From the NCBI RefSeq assembly GCF_033473495.1, contig NC_088942.1:1798001-1862000 (forward strand): a DNA stretch of 64,000 nucleotides. Direction: 5' to 3'. The DNA is from Cercospora beticola (taxonomy: Eukaryota > Ascomycota > Dothideomycetes > Mycosphaerellales > Mycosphaerellaceae). The number at the start of each line of letters is the position of its first letter. The first letter of the stretch is position 1. Under the pieces are notes generated by a model that was not told the origin of the DNA, did no database searches, and saw only the letters and a program-made list of their open reading frames with translations. The position numbers and the translations under genes are program-made. This document shows, piece by piece, positions 1 to 11,726 of this stretch.

Positions 1-2
1 CG

Positions 3-44
3 CAGGTGGATGTTCAAGCTGCTCTTGCCATTGCCTCTCAGTAA
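3..44 (+). CDS. possible 3' end of a gene entering from the left
   Basis: The first bases can be read as a 13-residue tail, QVDVQAALAIASQ, followed by TAA. Its composition is protein-like and the following DNA has no convincing coding frame, so this could be the last codons of a gene that starts outside the window. The stretch is too short to name a family, and the assignment is little better than a guess. Confidence 0.2.
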   Translation, partial: QVDVQAALAIASQ

Positions 45-1371
45 GCCTCGATCGGGATTGGTGGGTCCTTCCGCTGCTGCACGGACATCTCCTTCGTTGA
101 CGACATGGGCTTTGCTTTCGCTCCAACATGCTTCCAGCATACTCCAGCACGATTCCCAGATCTTCAACTGCCCGTCATGAGATCGGCCCTTCTATCGGAG
201 CCTACTTGGAGGTTCCCAGAGCATTGGGACTATTGTGCCGAAGCTTCAACAGACCTATGTCCATTGCTAATAGAACAGCTCAATGCAAATTGCTTCAAGG
301 ACATATTCATGGCGATCGACTCACATTCCTCGAATAGACGCGACAGGACGCATAACTTTACATTGCAGTTGTCTCCTACTATAGAGTAGTGCTCTTCGCG
401 CGGATACAGTGACCAGCTGCACTGCCAACAGCCGAGCTATCGCGTTGAGCGTAGCACTGCGAGTCTCCATGGAGCAGGTCCACTTCGCCGTACACTTCGT
501 GCTTCCTACACCCTACGACCCATCTCAACAGTCAAGCACTGCCGCAAGTGTTGCGCATGTAGAATCTTGCTCTGTTCTTGATCAAGTGCTGAGTCTCATG
601 TTCGGCGAAGGCTCGGTATGCTATGTGGCCTCGAGAATTTGCTCCTTCAAAGAGCATTGACAAGCATATAAATTGCTATCAACGCTTGTCGAGACGGTTC
701 TCAGATCTGCTGTCCATTGGGTATCTTAAGCAAGTAAGTCGGGGACAACGCTTGGCTGCATGGCCGAGGAGCCGTGACAAGCAGCGTGCTACAGATTGCC
801 ATGAACGATTGGTTGCCATGAACGTAGAAAGCGCTGCCATGGAAGTCCGCTATTTCTGTATACCAGTTCTCGCTGTGTCAGGTTTCGCGAAAGCCAGTCT
901 GTCCAACATCCTTGAGTGCACGCCAGCAAGTGGTTGTATCGCTCGTAGTGATCGTGGTGTGCCGATGAACGCCACAAGTGGCTGGCTTTTGCACGCATGA
1001 ATAATCAGCAGCCACGACTAGCCACGACTACCCTGGAAACAGATAATCCGGCGAACATACGTTCATGCAAGGCAAACCAGTTCCTTCTGCGCCAGATCTG
1101 TCGCATTCATGGCGATGGCGTCTCACACATGACAATAATGTCGTGTCTCAAGAGGCGCAGCATTGGCACCTGGGCAGAGTTTCTTGCCGAGCCTCCACGT
1201 AATCACAAGACCCGGTCAACCGTCTTCACATCATTGAAGCTCTGTCCCTCCTGCACTTTGTTTGCTTCTGTTCCAAACATTCAAGGTCATCATCACTACT
1301 GATATCGCAAGCACATCAGAGCACAGGCCCATCCACATCGACATCCGACGCGCAAACACATACAGCACATA
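45..1371. other. intergenic, no gene recognised
   Basis: Several short open frames lie here on both strands, but none shows a domain, a signal peptide or a plausible exon chain. The last few hundred bases should contain the promoter of the CYSTM gene. I see no repeat or RNA gene. Confidence 0.5.
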
Positions 1372-1839
1372 ATGTCCAAATACGTAAGTGGCGCCATCAA
1401 CCACAATCGCGACTCGCAAGGCATCAACTGATGATCGGTACGCGCATAGGATGGACCTCCGCCTCCGCCAGGCTACCCACAGCAACCTCAACAGGTGCAT
1501 TACGATGCTGGCCCAGCGCCGATGGGCGGACCCTACGGACAGCCGCCGCAGGGTTACAACCAGGGATACGATCCGAACTACAATCAAGGCTACCCGCCTC
1601 AGGGAGGGATGCAGTATCAACAAGGGCCGCCGCCGATGGGATATCAACAATACCCACCCGGACAGTATCCGCCCGGTGGCTATCACGAAGAGCGCGGTGG
1701 CGGCAAAGGAGGAGGAATCTGCGCAGGTATTCTAGGTGCACTGGCGTGTTGCTGCTGTTTGGTAAGTTGCTGGTACTTGACATCCGATTCGCCCAGGAAT
1801 GGTTACTGACGTGGGAATGCGCAGGACATACTCTTCTAA
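1372..1839 (+). CDS. CYSTM-type cysteine-rich tail-anchored protein
   Basis: Three exons, 1372-1383, 1450-1761 and 1825-1839, give a 112-residue protein. Both introns begin GTAAGT and phases agree. After MSKY comes a long Gly/Pro/Tyr/Gln-rich segment with repeated YPPQG, YNQG and YPPGQ-like units. It ends in GGGICAGILGALACCCCLDILF, where a short hydrophobic helix carries a run of four cysteines. That layout is the hallmark of CYSTM proteins, which insert in the plasma membrane by their C-terminus and have been linked to stress and metal tolerance in eukaryotes. The tiny first exon (four codons) and the five-codon last exon would be missed by simple ORF callers, yet the last exon completes the expected CCCCLDILF end. 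Biochemical function is unknown. Confidence 0.85.
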
Positions 1840-4616
1840 GCGAACGTAAACGGCATCGCCAGCGCGAACAACTTAAGATATGAGCATGGTGTAAGGGGGA
1901 AGAGACAGCACTGCGCGAGAAGCAGGCGGCTATGAACAGGGCAGGAAAGTCTCCCTACGGCAGAAACAATTTTTCTTCCCTTTATATGATACACGGCGCA
2001 TCGGCAAGCATTCGCAGTGCAAGAGCGTGGAGCAGTCGTGACATTTGGGGTTTTGCGTAATGTCTTCTTACAAAGCTATGCATTTCGAATACCTTCAGAG
2101 TTTCTAGTGGACTTGCAGCTTCCTCGTACATGCGCTAGCCGCCGCCTGCGCAGACGTTGCCCGTGAAAGCGATATCGTTTCGAGCCTCCGGACATTCAAA
2201 ACATGTACTGGACAGAGCGCCCTTGTCCGGCCGTACTGAGGGGATGATGATCAAATTGTCCGAGTCGTCGAAGCATCAGTGTACTAAGGAACTCGCACGG
2301 TCTGCTGGTCATTAACTACATGTACTGCTGTGAGAGTTACGAAGCTGCCTACTCTCAACTCGACAAGAGTACTACCGATGATTCGCCTTGCGCTTGCATG
2401 TAGTGTACACGTATTGTAAGAGAACACTGCGGGCCACCTTGCGCATGTCCCATGTGATGCCATTGAGAACGTTCCTATAACTCCCAGGCCCTGGTCGTTG
2501 ATGGGATGAGGAACAACTCTACCCGTCATTCGTAAGCGAAGTCACATAGCCTGACATCGCGCATCTAGGATCTCCAAATCGGCGCCGATTGGCTTCAGGG
2601 TCCAGACGAGTTGCTCGTCAGCTGTACCAAGCAATGTAATGTGAAGTTTCGGACTGCTTCACTTCGGTGGCTCTCTGCTTGGACTTCGGTCGACACCTCG
2701 AAATTCGATGTGCCAGGGACCTATTCAACACATGGACCTAGCATGGATGAAGCTGATCCTGCGATTTTGACAGCTCCTAGCATGTGTTTGACTAATCGGC
2801 CTGTAGATGAGTATATGGTCAAGCTGATAGGCGTTCTTACCTGGCAGCGACCGCTGATTTCCAAGATGCTGACATCGACTGCCGGCATCGATAACGGGCG
2901 GCATGGTGACGCTGCTGCCTTACCTCTCTGAGCCCGTCATCCACTCCGATCCGCTTTGTAAAGCGATGCAAAGGGTCTCGCAGCTTGAATCGTGCGCAAC
3001 GGCAATCGACAGTGCCACGGTGGCGTGTCTGCCCATGGTTTCAGCAACCGTCAACTGTTGGAGCCAGACCAGACCTGTCGTAGGTTACAAATGTGCCGCC
3101 TATGTCATCCGAGATATTGCACCTGGTCGCTGAGGCTGAGCTGGCTTTATCGCGCTGCTCAACACTCACAGTGTCTCTGTTCTACTCACGGAGAACAGAG
3201 GCTAGTAGGTGGATAGCGTGGCGCCGATGTTGGTGGATTCCCAGTATGCGAGGGTAGCGATCGTGCTTCGTGGGCGCAATCAGACTCCTGGATCCTGTCC
3301 ATCGTGGTTGCTGCCTCGCGAGCCCCGCTACGCAAATGCTATGGGGCGCTCCTGTCGTACACATGCGAACTCGTACGGACAGCGGAAACGTGCAGTGCTC
3401 CAATGCACGCGTGGCACGGTCGAGTACATTGGAAAGAACTGTTCAACAAGAGAGATGTCGCTTCAACAGTGGATAGGCATCCCTTGGGACTAGTGCAATG
3501 TCGGAGGGTGGCCCGATCCACGATGCTTTCCGGAGTACTGAGCGATTGTTGATGCAGCACACGACTACGCCTGATAGGCAGTCTGTAAGTCGAGGCGCCT
3601 TCACCTTGCTGCTTGCGCTGGATGGAGGTAGGGAAACCGCGATGACAGCATTCGAACGTCCCTGCAGGCTTCCTGTTCACGCGCGCATCCCCGATGGCAC
3701 GCATATGCCCACATTGTTCACTGTTCATGCAAACCAAATATTGCAGGATCGCAGTACTGCAGCGCTCGGCCAGGTGAATCTAGAGAGCTTCCCGCGGACG
3801 GGGCTTTCTGCGAAGCGAGGTCATTCCCAAAGAATATAACTGACGCCGGCGACGGACAACGTGGCCGCCGATCCAGGTGAGACACCATGAGCACGCGAGA
3901 GCATCCGAACCAGTGAATGGGGATGAGATGCATTTTGACGTCGCCATCGCGGTGGGAATCGAAAGTCAGCGTGAGGTCGGTCGTACCTGCAGAGCCGCAT
4001 CGGCGATGGTTCACACAGTGACGGCAACGTGCCGCCCGTCAACCTCCTTTGTACGCCGGGAACAGGCTTGTGTATCGCATTCCTAGGGTCGAATCGAGCT
4101 TCGCTTTTTCTGAAGATGTTGCGGCTTTGGAGCTCATCGCTCGATCGAGGCCGCACTGGCAACACGGTGGGCTACTCCGCTGCTCGAGGAGCGGCCGTGA
4201 GTGGTTTGTCTGTGGAGATGGGGATGCGTTGCGACGACAGTAGGAATAGCACGCTGCTGCGCCTAACTAGTGCGTCTCTGCTGTCGGGAGGTGAGTGCAG
4301 CGTGCAGAGAACAGCACGGGAGTTCCAGGCAGGGCGTTATCGACGATGCCGCTGACGGTATTTCTGGCGGAGGTCTGGCCCGCCGTTGGCAGGCGCGCGT
4401 ATTTGGTTCGGCAAGCACCTAAATTTCGACGCAGGAGCAGCTCTGGGCCTTGCACGTTTCCATGATCGTCACGACCTTCCAGTGTCTCTTGGCATCGACA
4501 GCACGCCTGGACGCATCGCTGCAGAAGTGCGGTTTCGCCGCGATCCGCTCGTCTCATCGCGATGGAAGAATCGCTGCGTCGGCCGTCGAGGTGCTGCGTC
4601 CCACGACGGCCGCCAC

Positions 4617-4630
4617 CGATGTCCGATGTC
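4617..4630 (+). promoter_or_regulatory. candidate light-response/clock element of frq
   Basis: CGATGTCCGATGTC holds two direct GATG words three bases apart, about 340 bp before the frq start codon. The White Collar complex of Neurospora binds light-response elements built from two imperfect GATN repeats. The match is loose and such words are common, so this is only a pointer. Confidence 0.25.
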
Positions 4631-4929
4631 CTACCAGACCTGAGATGCGCTCTGTGACGGCGCGGCCATGACAGAGGCGCTCTGATGGACAGTCGCCAGG
4701 CCTTTGCATTCGTCTGACCATCCAACCATCTGACGCATCGTGAATCGAGATCTCGCAGTGGATTGTGCTGCCCTCGAGTATCCACCGCACACCCTCCTGT
4801 ACACCCACCTGGTTCCCTCGATAGCCCGCCCACTTGCACACCTCTGACACCGGCATACCTCCGGCACACAAAGGACCACACTACTGTCGACGACGAGAGC
4901 GAGCAATACACAAGTGCGTCGCTGTACTC

Positions 4930-4950
4930 ATGGACACCAACATCACATAG
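4930..4950 (+). promoter_or_regulatory. six-codon upstream ORF before frq
   Basis: ATG GAC ACC AAC ATC ACA TAG encodes MDTNIT and ends 21 nt before the frq start codon. If the transcript covers it, ribosomes scanning the leader would meet it first. The Neurospora frq leader also contains upstream ORFs, where they influence translation. Whether this one is transcribed cannot be seen from sequence. Confidence 0.4.
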
Positions 4951-4971
4951 GCTGCCATCACGACGATATCA

Positions 4972-7959
4972 ATGGCGCCTAACCTACCGAATCCGAAGAT
5001 CGTCATGACACCACCCACGCAACCTGGAGCCGCGACCTCGACGAACCCCCGACGACCGCCAGCACACCGATCGGTGTCATTGCGACACTCCCAGAGCCGG
5101 AAAAGTCCCAAGGAGAGCGATACTTCGAGCGATAATAGTGCCCCGGGAGCAACGGACGGGAAGAAGACCAACAGCAGTGGCTCGAAGAACAGTAATGGGT
5201 CTCCCTCGAGTTTGCAGCCGCTAGGTCGAGACAGCTCTGGAGAGAGTAGCAATGCTGAGCAGTGGTTTCAAAAGTCGAACAACGATGTGCACGGCAATAG
5301 TGCCTCGTTCGCTGATAATGATCCTCCATTCTTCATGCGGAATTCATCGTCGTCCGAGACACCGCCAGAAGCACATGCTCAACACATGAGAAATCTCCTC
5401 AACCCAAATGACGGCTCACACTCCTTGTCACTGCGGACAGGCCTACTTCACCTGGGAACCGATGGAAGCAGCACCGAAGATTTCCGCAGTGTCATCGACG
5501 ACCTGACCATCGAGAACAAAACGTTGAAGAGACGGCTGAAGAAATATGAGAAATTGCACGATGCGCATTTGAAAGATGAGAAGCTGTTTGAAGTCCGGAT
5601 ACATGGACTCCCACCTCACAAGAAGCGCGAGCTGGAAGAGACGCTGAGGAAATTTGCGTCTAGCTTGGGCGCAGGTGGCTTCCCGGCTGCTGGCTATGAA
5701 GCCGTCGTACCCACGCTCAACGCCCAAAAAACTGCATCGTCTCAGACACAAGCATCAGACTCCGCGTATGCCTCCCTTTCGGCTTCGGGTCAGGGATCTT
5801 CAGCGCAATCTGGCGCGGAGAGTCGGCACAAGCAGATGGGATCAACATCAGCACTCCGCAAACAGAACATCCACACCTACCTGCATCATATTACAGAAGG
5901 TCTCTTGCCACAGGCTACCCCAACAAATATGTCGGAGCGCGCGAAGAAGAAGCTCGTTGTTCGGAGGTTGGAGCAAATCTTCGCGGGAAAGGGCGCCGTC
6001 GCCGGTCTGCATTCACATCCTATGCAGCAGCAGGAGGTCTCGCAGTCGGCAGCGCGTGCAGATCGAGCTGCGAATGAGGAACAAGGCTTACTTGCACGGC
6101 AAGAGGGTACTCGAGAAGCTCGTATTATGGTCCGGGATGGCAAGGGCGCGACGGCCGACAAAACCGATGCATCAACGGACACGTCTTCTACTAGCGACAA
6201 AAACACCAAAAGGAAAGCGTCAAGGCCTGCGCCCCCCACCCTCCCATCGGGAGACAGTGAACAAAGACCTACACGTCCACTTGATCTTGACCCACACCGT
6301 GCGCAAGTGCCCACCGAGAACATTCGGTACATGCGGCATCTGGGCTTTTCGCCACCTAACCCTGAAACGGAAGAGGCGCAGGACGGACATGGCTGGGTGT
6401 ACCTAAACCTGTTGATCAACATGGCGCAGCTTCACACCATTAGCGTTACATCGGACTTTGTCCGCAAGGCGCTGGGTGAGTACAGCTCCAAGTTCGAGAT
6501 CTCCAATGACGGCCGCAAAGTGCGCTGGAAAGGAGGAGCTTCTGTGACCCATACGAGCAGCAGTGGTGGTGGCTCGTCAATTGGTGTGGATACCCCGGAC
6601 GGGCAAAGTCCACGCAAACGTCCCAAGCTCGTGCACCGCGAAAGCGACCGGTCGATAACCTCTGGTGCGCAACAAACTGGCTCCACATCGCGACGAGTAC
6701 CGGACAGTAAGCTTGTCTACACGCCATTGTTCTTTCACAAGGACAGTACAGATGGCGATAGCTCGTCTGAGGAAGAAGATGACGATAATTCATCGCCTTT
6801 CCCCATGCCTCTGGCTGGGGACTCTTCCGGCATGACAAGCTCAGGAAGGCAGACCACCGCCACGAAGAAGCAGAAGAAGCGCGAAGATGGTCCAATCATC
6901 TTCTACAACAACGCGCGGTTTTGCACAGACTTGAGTGGTGATCGCAAAGCGAACGGCAATGCGAATGCACCGCCATACACCCCAGCAACGACCGAGCCGG
7001 TTGGCAAACCTTACTTGCCATCGGAGATGATGGCTTCTGAGAAGAGAGGCCCCCTGGCTGAGGCATCTGAGCTACCGGAGCCCATGGACCTTGGCGACAA
7101 TCCAATTCCAGAGTCACTTGAACTTTCCTTCCCTCCAAGAAGTCCGGCGTATTCAGTCAAAAGCGAGCCCCTTCAACCCATCGACATGGCTGTCACTGGC
7201 ATTGGCGGCGTCTGGCCATTCGATAACTTTGCTATCGAGGTGGAGAGTCGTCATGCACGACTGGAGGAGCCCCAAGCTTCGTCAGCTGTCCAAGGACATC
7301 AGTCCAGGTGTCTGCCCCCTAAGTTCGCGCGTATCTTCGATGAGGCCCACAAGAAACGTGAACCTGGAGCAGTGGTCGAGAAGAAGGTGATCGCAACCAA
7401 ACGCAGAGATCTAATCCCCTCGCAATTGCCTGCTGCCCTGTGCTATATGCCCTATGGTGAAGACTCGACTGGAGACGATGCATCTGACATGGACGACGAA
7501 ATGTCCGTTGCACCGGACTCTCCTGGCGCGTTTCCACCTGCAACAGCACCCCAGCCCGTGGAGCTGCACTACGCAACTACCGACTATGAGGAGGAAGGCG
7601 ATGATGATGACAGCGAGGCAGAGTCGGATAGCTCGCTTGATTTGCTGGCTGCTGCACGACAAATTGATCCTGAAGCAATCAGGCAACAGGAGAGGGAGTA
7701 CGATGCCCAATACGCAGAGCGTCTCGCGGAGGAGATCCCTGCTGGAAGTAGTGCAGCAACCGCAGGCGGTGGCAGTGGCTTCGCAAGCCCCAATGAAGAG
7801 ATGAGCCGTGAGGACTATGAGAAAGCTGTAAGAGCCTCACGCAGGCGGCAGGCGGCCACCGCGTTGACGCGAAGGGAAACGTCAGACAGCATGCGAGCCC
7901 TTGATCCTCGCGAATCTTCGGAAGCAAAGGATGAAGACGAGGAGATGGGCGAAGATTAG
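4972..7959 (+). CDS. frq: FREQUENCY circadian clock protein
   Basis: A single uninterrupted 995-codon frame, close to the 989 residues of Neurospora FRQ. FRQ is the negative element of the fungal clock: with FRH and casein kinase 1 it inhibits the White Collar complex and is progressively phosphorylated. Visible landmarks are the FFMRNSSSSETP segment (about 120-131), the dimerising coiled coil starting DDLTIENKTLKRRLKKYEK (about 176-194) followed by HGLPPHKKRELE, a KKKLVVRRLEQIFAGK block (about 325-340) at the place of the first CK1-docking region, and the conserved stretch around PTENIRYMRHLGFSPP and GWVYLNLLINMAQLHTI (about 447-490) at the second. GPIIFYNNARFCTDLSGD (from about 639) and GVWPFDNFAIEVES (from about 745) follow, then acidic, PEST-like C-terminal stretches. 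Internal Met122 and Met139 could serve a shorter isoform like Neurospora short FRQ, but no splice evidence is visible. Confidence 0.97.
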   Translation: MAPNLPNPKIVMTPPTQPGAATSTNPRRPPAHRSVSLRHSQSRKSPKESDTSSDNSAPGATDGKKTNSSGSKNSNGSPSSLQPLGRDSSGESSNAEQWFQKSNNDVHGNSASFADNDPPFFMRNSSSSETPPEAHAQHMRNLLNPNDGSHSLSLRTGLLHLGTDGSSTEDFRSVIDDLTIENKTLKRRLKKYEKLHDAHLKDEKLFEVRIHGLPPHKKRELEETLRKFASSLGAGGFPAAGYEAVVPTLNAQKTASSQTQASDSAYASLSASGQGSSAQSGAESRHKQMGSTSALRKQNIHTYLHHITEGLLPQATPTNMSERAKKKLVVRRLEQIFAGKGAVAGLHSHPMQQQEVSQSAARADRAANEEQGLLARQEGTREARIMVRDGKGATADKTDASTDTSSTSDKNTKRKASRPAPPTLPSGDSEQRPTRPLDLDPHRAQVPTENIRYMRHLGFSPPNPETEEAQDGHGWVYLNLLINMAQLHTISVTSDFVRKALGEYSSKFEISNDGRKVRWKGGASVTHTSSSGGGSSIGVDTPDGQSPRKRPKLVHRESDRSITSGAQQTGSTSRRVPDSKLVYTPLFFHKDSTDGDSSSEEEDDDNSSPFPMPLAGDSSGMTSSGRQTTATKKQKKREDGPIIFYNNARFCTDLSGDRKANGNANAPPYTPATTEPVGKPYLPSEMMASEKRGPLAEASELPEPMDLGDNPIPESLELSFPPRSPAYSVKSEPLQPIDMAVTGIGGVWPFDNFAIEVESRHARLEEPQASSAVQGHQSRCLPPKFARIFDEAHKKREPGAVVEKKVIATKRRDLIPSQLPAALCYMPYGEDSTGDDASDMDDEMSVAPDSPGAFPPATAPQPVELHYATTDYEEEGDDDDSEAESDSSLDLLAAARQIDPEAIRQQEREYDAQYAERLAEEIPAGSSAATAGGGSGFASPNEEMSREDYEKAVRASRRRQAATALTRRETSDSMRALDPRESSEAKDEDEEMGED

Positions 7960-8372
7960 GGTCCAATGATCTTGTACAGTCATGCAGCAGCGTAGATACT
8001 CCACAGAGCTCATCTTGATTCGAATATGTATTATTGAACACTGTTTCTGCTGATGCTGTGCTGTGCTGTGCTCCGCTAGTTCGATGCCTGGCGCAAGCTT
8101 GGCAAGAACCTTAAACGCTCGCGGCAGACTAACTTTGTACGACCGCACCGCACCTCGCAACTTCCACGCGCGACCGTCCATACAGTGCACACGAATCTTG
8201 CGTTCTCCGGAGCATTCGATGACTGTTCTGCACTGCGAAACTTGCAGCAGAATTCTGTCTTTACCTGGTACTGCCCCACCCGCGACCGTCCGGAGGAAGC
8301 AACTCCGCGTGGCGTGACGACGACCATTTGTCGGATATATCTCGTGGCCGAAACCCTCCACTCCACGAGACG
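7960..8372. other. frq 3' region and promoter of the next gene
   Basis: About 410 bp without a gene. It contains a short pentanucleotide run, three GCTGT units at 8055-8072. It must carry the frq 3' UTR and the promoter of the Zn2Cys6 gene on the same strand. Confidence 0.5.
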
Positions 8373-10864
8373 ATGGATCCGCAGCTCACAGGCGTGACGG
8401 GACTTGAGCAATATCCTGAACCTGTGCCCCCGCAGCAGGTGAGTCTCTCCCTGTGGATGATCGCTGAGCTTTGGAGCGACCGGACGCTGACGTTGAGCAG
8501 GAGGTCGACGAATTCCTGCGAAAGAAGCGCAAGGCGCGAGAGCACAAAGCCTGCTACCCATGCAGGCAGCGCAAAGTCAAGTAGGTCTCATCAGATTGCG
8601 AAACCTGGTGTACTGGGTCGAGCTCCTCGCGGATCTCAGAACGCTTTCCCCTCAAATCTTCACGAGCGCTCCACTGATAATTCAGATGTGACCTTTCGCG
8701 ACCATGCCAAACATGCCGCGACCGAGATCATCCCGAATTGTGCTCATATCACCCTCCAAACAAGAGGCAGAATGTCGAGCCACATCCTCCCGCGGCAATC
8801 ATGGGTGACGGCCATGCAGCACCATATCCACCGCAAGCACCAGCACCAGGCTATGTGAATGTTGCAACAAGTCAGCTTGATATGCTCTTCCGGCAACTGC
8901 ACAATCTCGAGAATTCCATCGCGGAGCTTAGACGTGAGGTGCGACGAAATGCTGGCGATAATAACGGAACGCACGAAAGTGACGGCACCGAAAGCAGCAA
9001 TGGCCATCGAGTGCAGACTCATACTGATATCCATGGGTTGCACACCAAAAATGAATCGGTAAGGCGGAGAAAGCACTGGTGATTCCTCGGTCCTCGTTAA
9101 TGTATATCAAGGGCGAGATCGTGCATCTCGGAGGCGGTTCTGTTCCAGCCATGCTTTACGCCTTGAGTTCGGGGCAGACGCCCGGCGCCAAAGAGCAACA
9201 AGAATTACAAGAGTTCCTGGGGAAATCTGTCTTGCCAATGTTCGGACTGGATAACGAGTCTGCAACATACCCTTTCGTCGATCTCTGGGGCTTACCTCAT
9301 GGGTCGCTGCAGCGTGCCCGAGAGCTTGCGCGAGCCTTACCAGGAGATAATCAGCTTATGAGTTTATTTGCTGGCTACCGCGACCTGGGATATATCATCT
9401 ATCCCGGCATCGCAGACATCAAGCAACTCGAAGCAGATCTCACTGGTTTCTTGATCAGTCGATCATCCTATCAGAACCCGGACGAAGGAGTCACCGAAAA
9501 CATGGTGTACGGCAAAAGTTTCTACTGGCTCGGCATGCTCTTTGCCGTGCTTGCGAGCGGTGCCCAGTGCAGTGCTCTAACTCGCAAAGAGCGAGAGCTC
9601 ACGTCGCAAGTATACGGTGAGACATTAAGTAAGCTGTCACGCCACGACCAAGCTAACGATGTTAGTATGCTGCGCTTTCGAATGCTTACGATTCACAAAC
9701 TTCTTATCACAACCACATGCAGAAAGCATACAAGCACTTTTGATCATTGGCAACGTTATGACCAATAACATGGTAGGCCTTCTCCTAGCTGCGCCATCCC
9801 ATCAGCAGCAAAGTCCTAATCTTGTGCAGAACGCGGGCACTGCGTGGTCACTGCTTGGTCTGACCATTCGGCTTGCGCAAGGGCTTGGTCTGCATCAAGC
9901 ATGTCCACCTCACATTGCGCACGATGTTGTTCTTCCTAGATCACGGATCTGGTGGGCCATCGTGTGGCAAGACAGTCTTCTGTCCATAACATACGACCGC
10001 AACGCGTCGCTGGATGTCAACACGATGCCGATGCCTCAGAACTTTGGAGCAGTCAGCTCTTATCACGCTTCTATGTATCGCATGTGCAAGGTCGGCCTGG
10101 ACATTGTACGTGACCGTGCTAAAGCAGCGAGCTCCCGGGAGCATGTCGCACGTATCAATCAGCACCGCGAAGAGATTGCAAACATTATGAGAGATGCAAT
10201 GGAACATCTGCGAGACTCCCGCCAGTGCAAATCTAGCCAGGAGACTCTGGAACACTGGGCTCTCTACTTGCATACCAGCTATGCCATGTCAGAGCTTTGC
10301 CGGCCCGCAATCAGCCCTCGAACATCAAGCGAGCTTGTCAAGGGGTTTAAGCAAGTCTGTGTTGAGAACCTGATCAATACCGTGGAAGCATTTCTGGGCC
10401 TGAACAACATCACGTTCTTTGCGCGCCAATCGTGGGCTGCTGTTCATCGAGCGCTGAGTTCAGCCCTGCTCATTGGCATCCTCGGCGAACATCGGTCTAA
10501 CGAACGGGCTCGAAAGTTGATTGCCCGCTTTATCTCGTTGATGAGTGACATAACCTCGACTGTCGACCCTAGTGAGATATCTGCACCGGTGCAGCGAGGT
10601 GTCACTGCACTTCGCAAGCTCAATATCGAAGGGTCGCGAAGCGGTGGATATGGCGACTCTATCGCCTCGGGTTCGCCTGCCGATACTGGTGGCACTATCG
10701 TCGGAAGTGATGGCAGTTTGAAGATCGACCACAGCCAAATCTTCACCCCAGCAAATTCCGAGACTGCCGGCACGATCGAGGAAGAGAACTCTCCGTACTC
10801 AGTCTTGAACACGATACTGTGGGGCAACAATAGTGGCATGTTGGGTGAGAATCAGCCCGTCTAA
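8373..10864 (+). CDS. Zn2Cys6 transcription factor with fungal-specific TF domain
   Basis: Six exons (8373-8438, 8501-8580, 8686-9058, 9112-9616, 9666-9772, 9830-10864) join in phase to 721 residues. The binuclear zinc cluster is split by the second intron. Joined, it reads ACYPCRQRKVK then CDLSRPCQTCRDRDHPELC, spacing CX2CX6CX5CX2CX8C, preceded by the basic stretch FLRKKRKAREHK. A short coiled-coil-like region (LDMLFRQLHNLENSIAELRREVRR) follows as the usual dimerisation element. The middle region from VHLGGGSVPAML through FGLDNESATYPFVDLWG and the later WSLLGLTIRLAQGLGLHQ belong to the fungal_trans regulatory domain. The C-terminus is Ser/Gly-rich. It should bind CGG-type half sites in the nucleus; target genes are unknown. 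It sits tandem to frq, which proves no functional link. Confidence 0.93.
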
Positions 10865-11726
10865 GAAGCCACATGCGCCACCAGGGCCTGTGTTCAACAC
10901 TTTCAATTCTCTGAGTACGCGACGAGGCCCAAGCTTGTTATTCACGACCCGCGGGTGCAGAACGATATCTGACATTCCGAACCTTCGCAATGACCACCCG
11001 AAGTCGAGATGCTGACACTCGACAATCGCTGAGGACCTGTTCACTACTTGATCACTTGGACATGAGTGCCGTCAGTCCAAGAACAAGTGTCGAGTAAGCA
11101 ATATCGGTTTTGGCGGCAACGACTTCTGTGCAAGTACTTTAGCAGGGCTAAGTTCGAACATCGGCGCAACTCCGACTTGCATCAAGCATCTTCGGGCTTG
11201 GGTCTTGGCATGGAGCTACCTCGAACCCGGCTCACCGGCTCGCCCCCTATGGCCAGACCACATTATTGTCTCGTATGGCTAAACTTAGCCCAGTCTCTCT
11301 GCACTTCATCGGGTCAACCCAGAATTCAGGCGGATCATCTTCGTCGTAACGCGTGCAAGACTAGGTTACGAGCCATGGTTAAATAACAATTTCCGGATAC
11401 GACCAAGATGGTTCCTGTAACAGCGCTATCGACCTTGTTGCCCCTACAGTGCCAGTGGTCAAGTTTTGGCTGAGCACGACAAAAGCAGGTCGTATCAGCA
11501 TGGGGCCATTTCGCAAGACCAATCACAGAACGATGCACTACCGTACTGTGACTACTTCGCACATTAGATCTCCTGGTTGTCAATGCTGACGATCAATGCT
11601 GCCGGAGGCGGGAAGACTATAAGTAATCCAGTCGAGGCCACTGTGTTTCTCTCAACTTACTACAAGTCACTCTTTACACGTCAACACAGCGAATTCTCGT
11701 TGCCACACTCGTTCGACGCAATCACA
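10865..11726. other. intergenic, no gene recognised
   Basis: About 860 bp between two genes on the same strand. Short overlapping frames only; no domain, repeat or RNA gene seen. The region before 11727 should be the promoter of the wall-protein gene. Confidence 0.5.

Larger units (their letters stand above)
1840..4971. other. long non-coding stretch upstream of frq (probable promoter and 5' leader)
   Basis: About 3.1 kb without a recognisable gene. Open frames such as 2611-2931 (+) and 4267-4911 (-, 214 codons) have no domain, are rich in Cys, Arg and Trp as random frames are, and overlap others of similar length. In Neurospora crassa frq also has a very long promoter and a leader of more than 1 kb with light-response elements and upstream ORFs, so the emptiness fits the downstream gene. 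That comparison is established knowledge; its application here is inference. Confidence 0.5.

Noticed and set aside
4267..4911. 214-codon minus-strand frame upstream of frq
   Set aside because: It is rich in Arg, Cys and Trp, has no domain or signal, and overlaps several other open frames of similar length; probably chance in GC-balanced DNA.
8055..8072. GCTGT pentanucleotide repeat, also present at 25185-25203
   Set aside because: Three units each in two unrelated intergenic regions; too short to be more than ordinary microsatellite noise.
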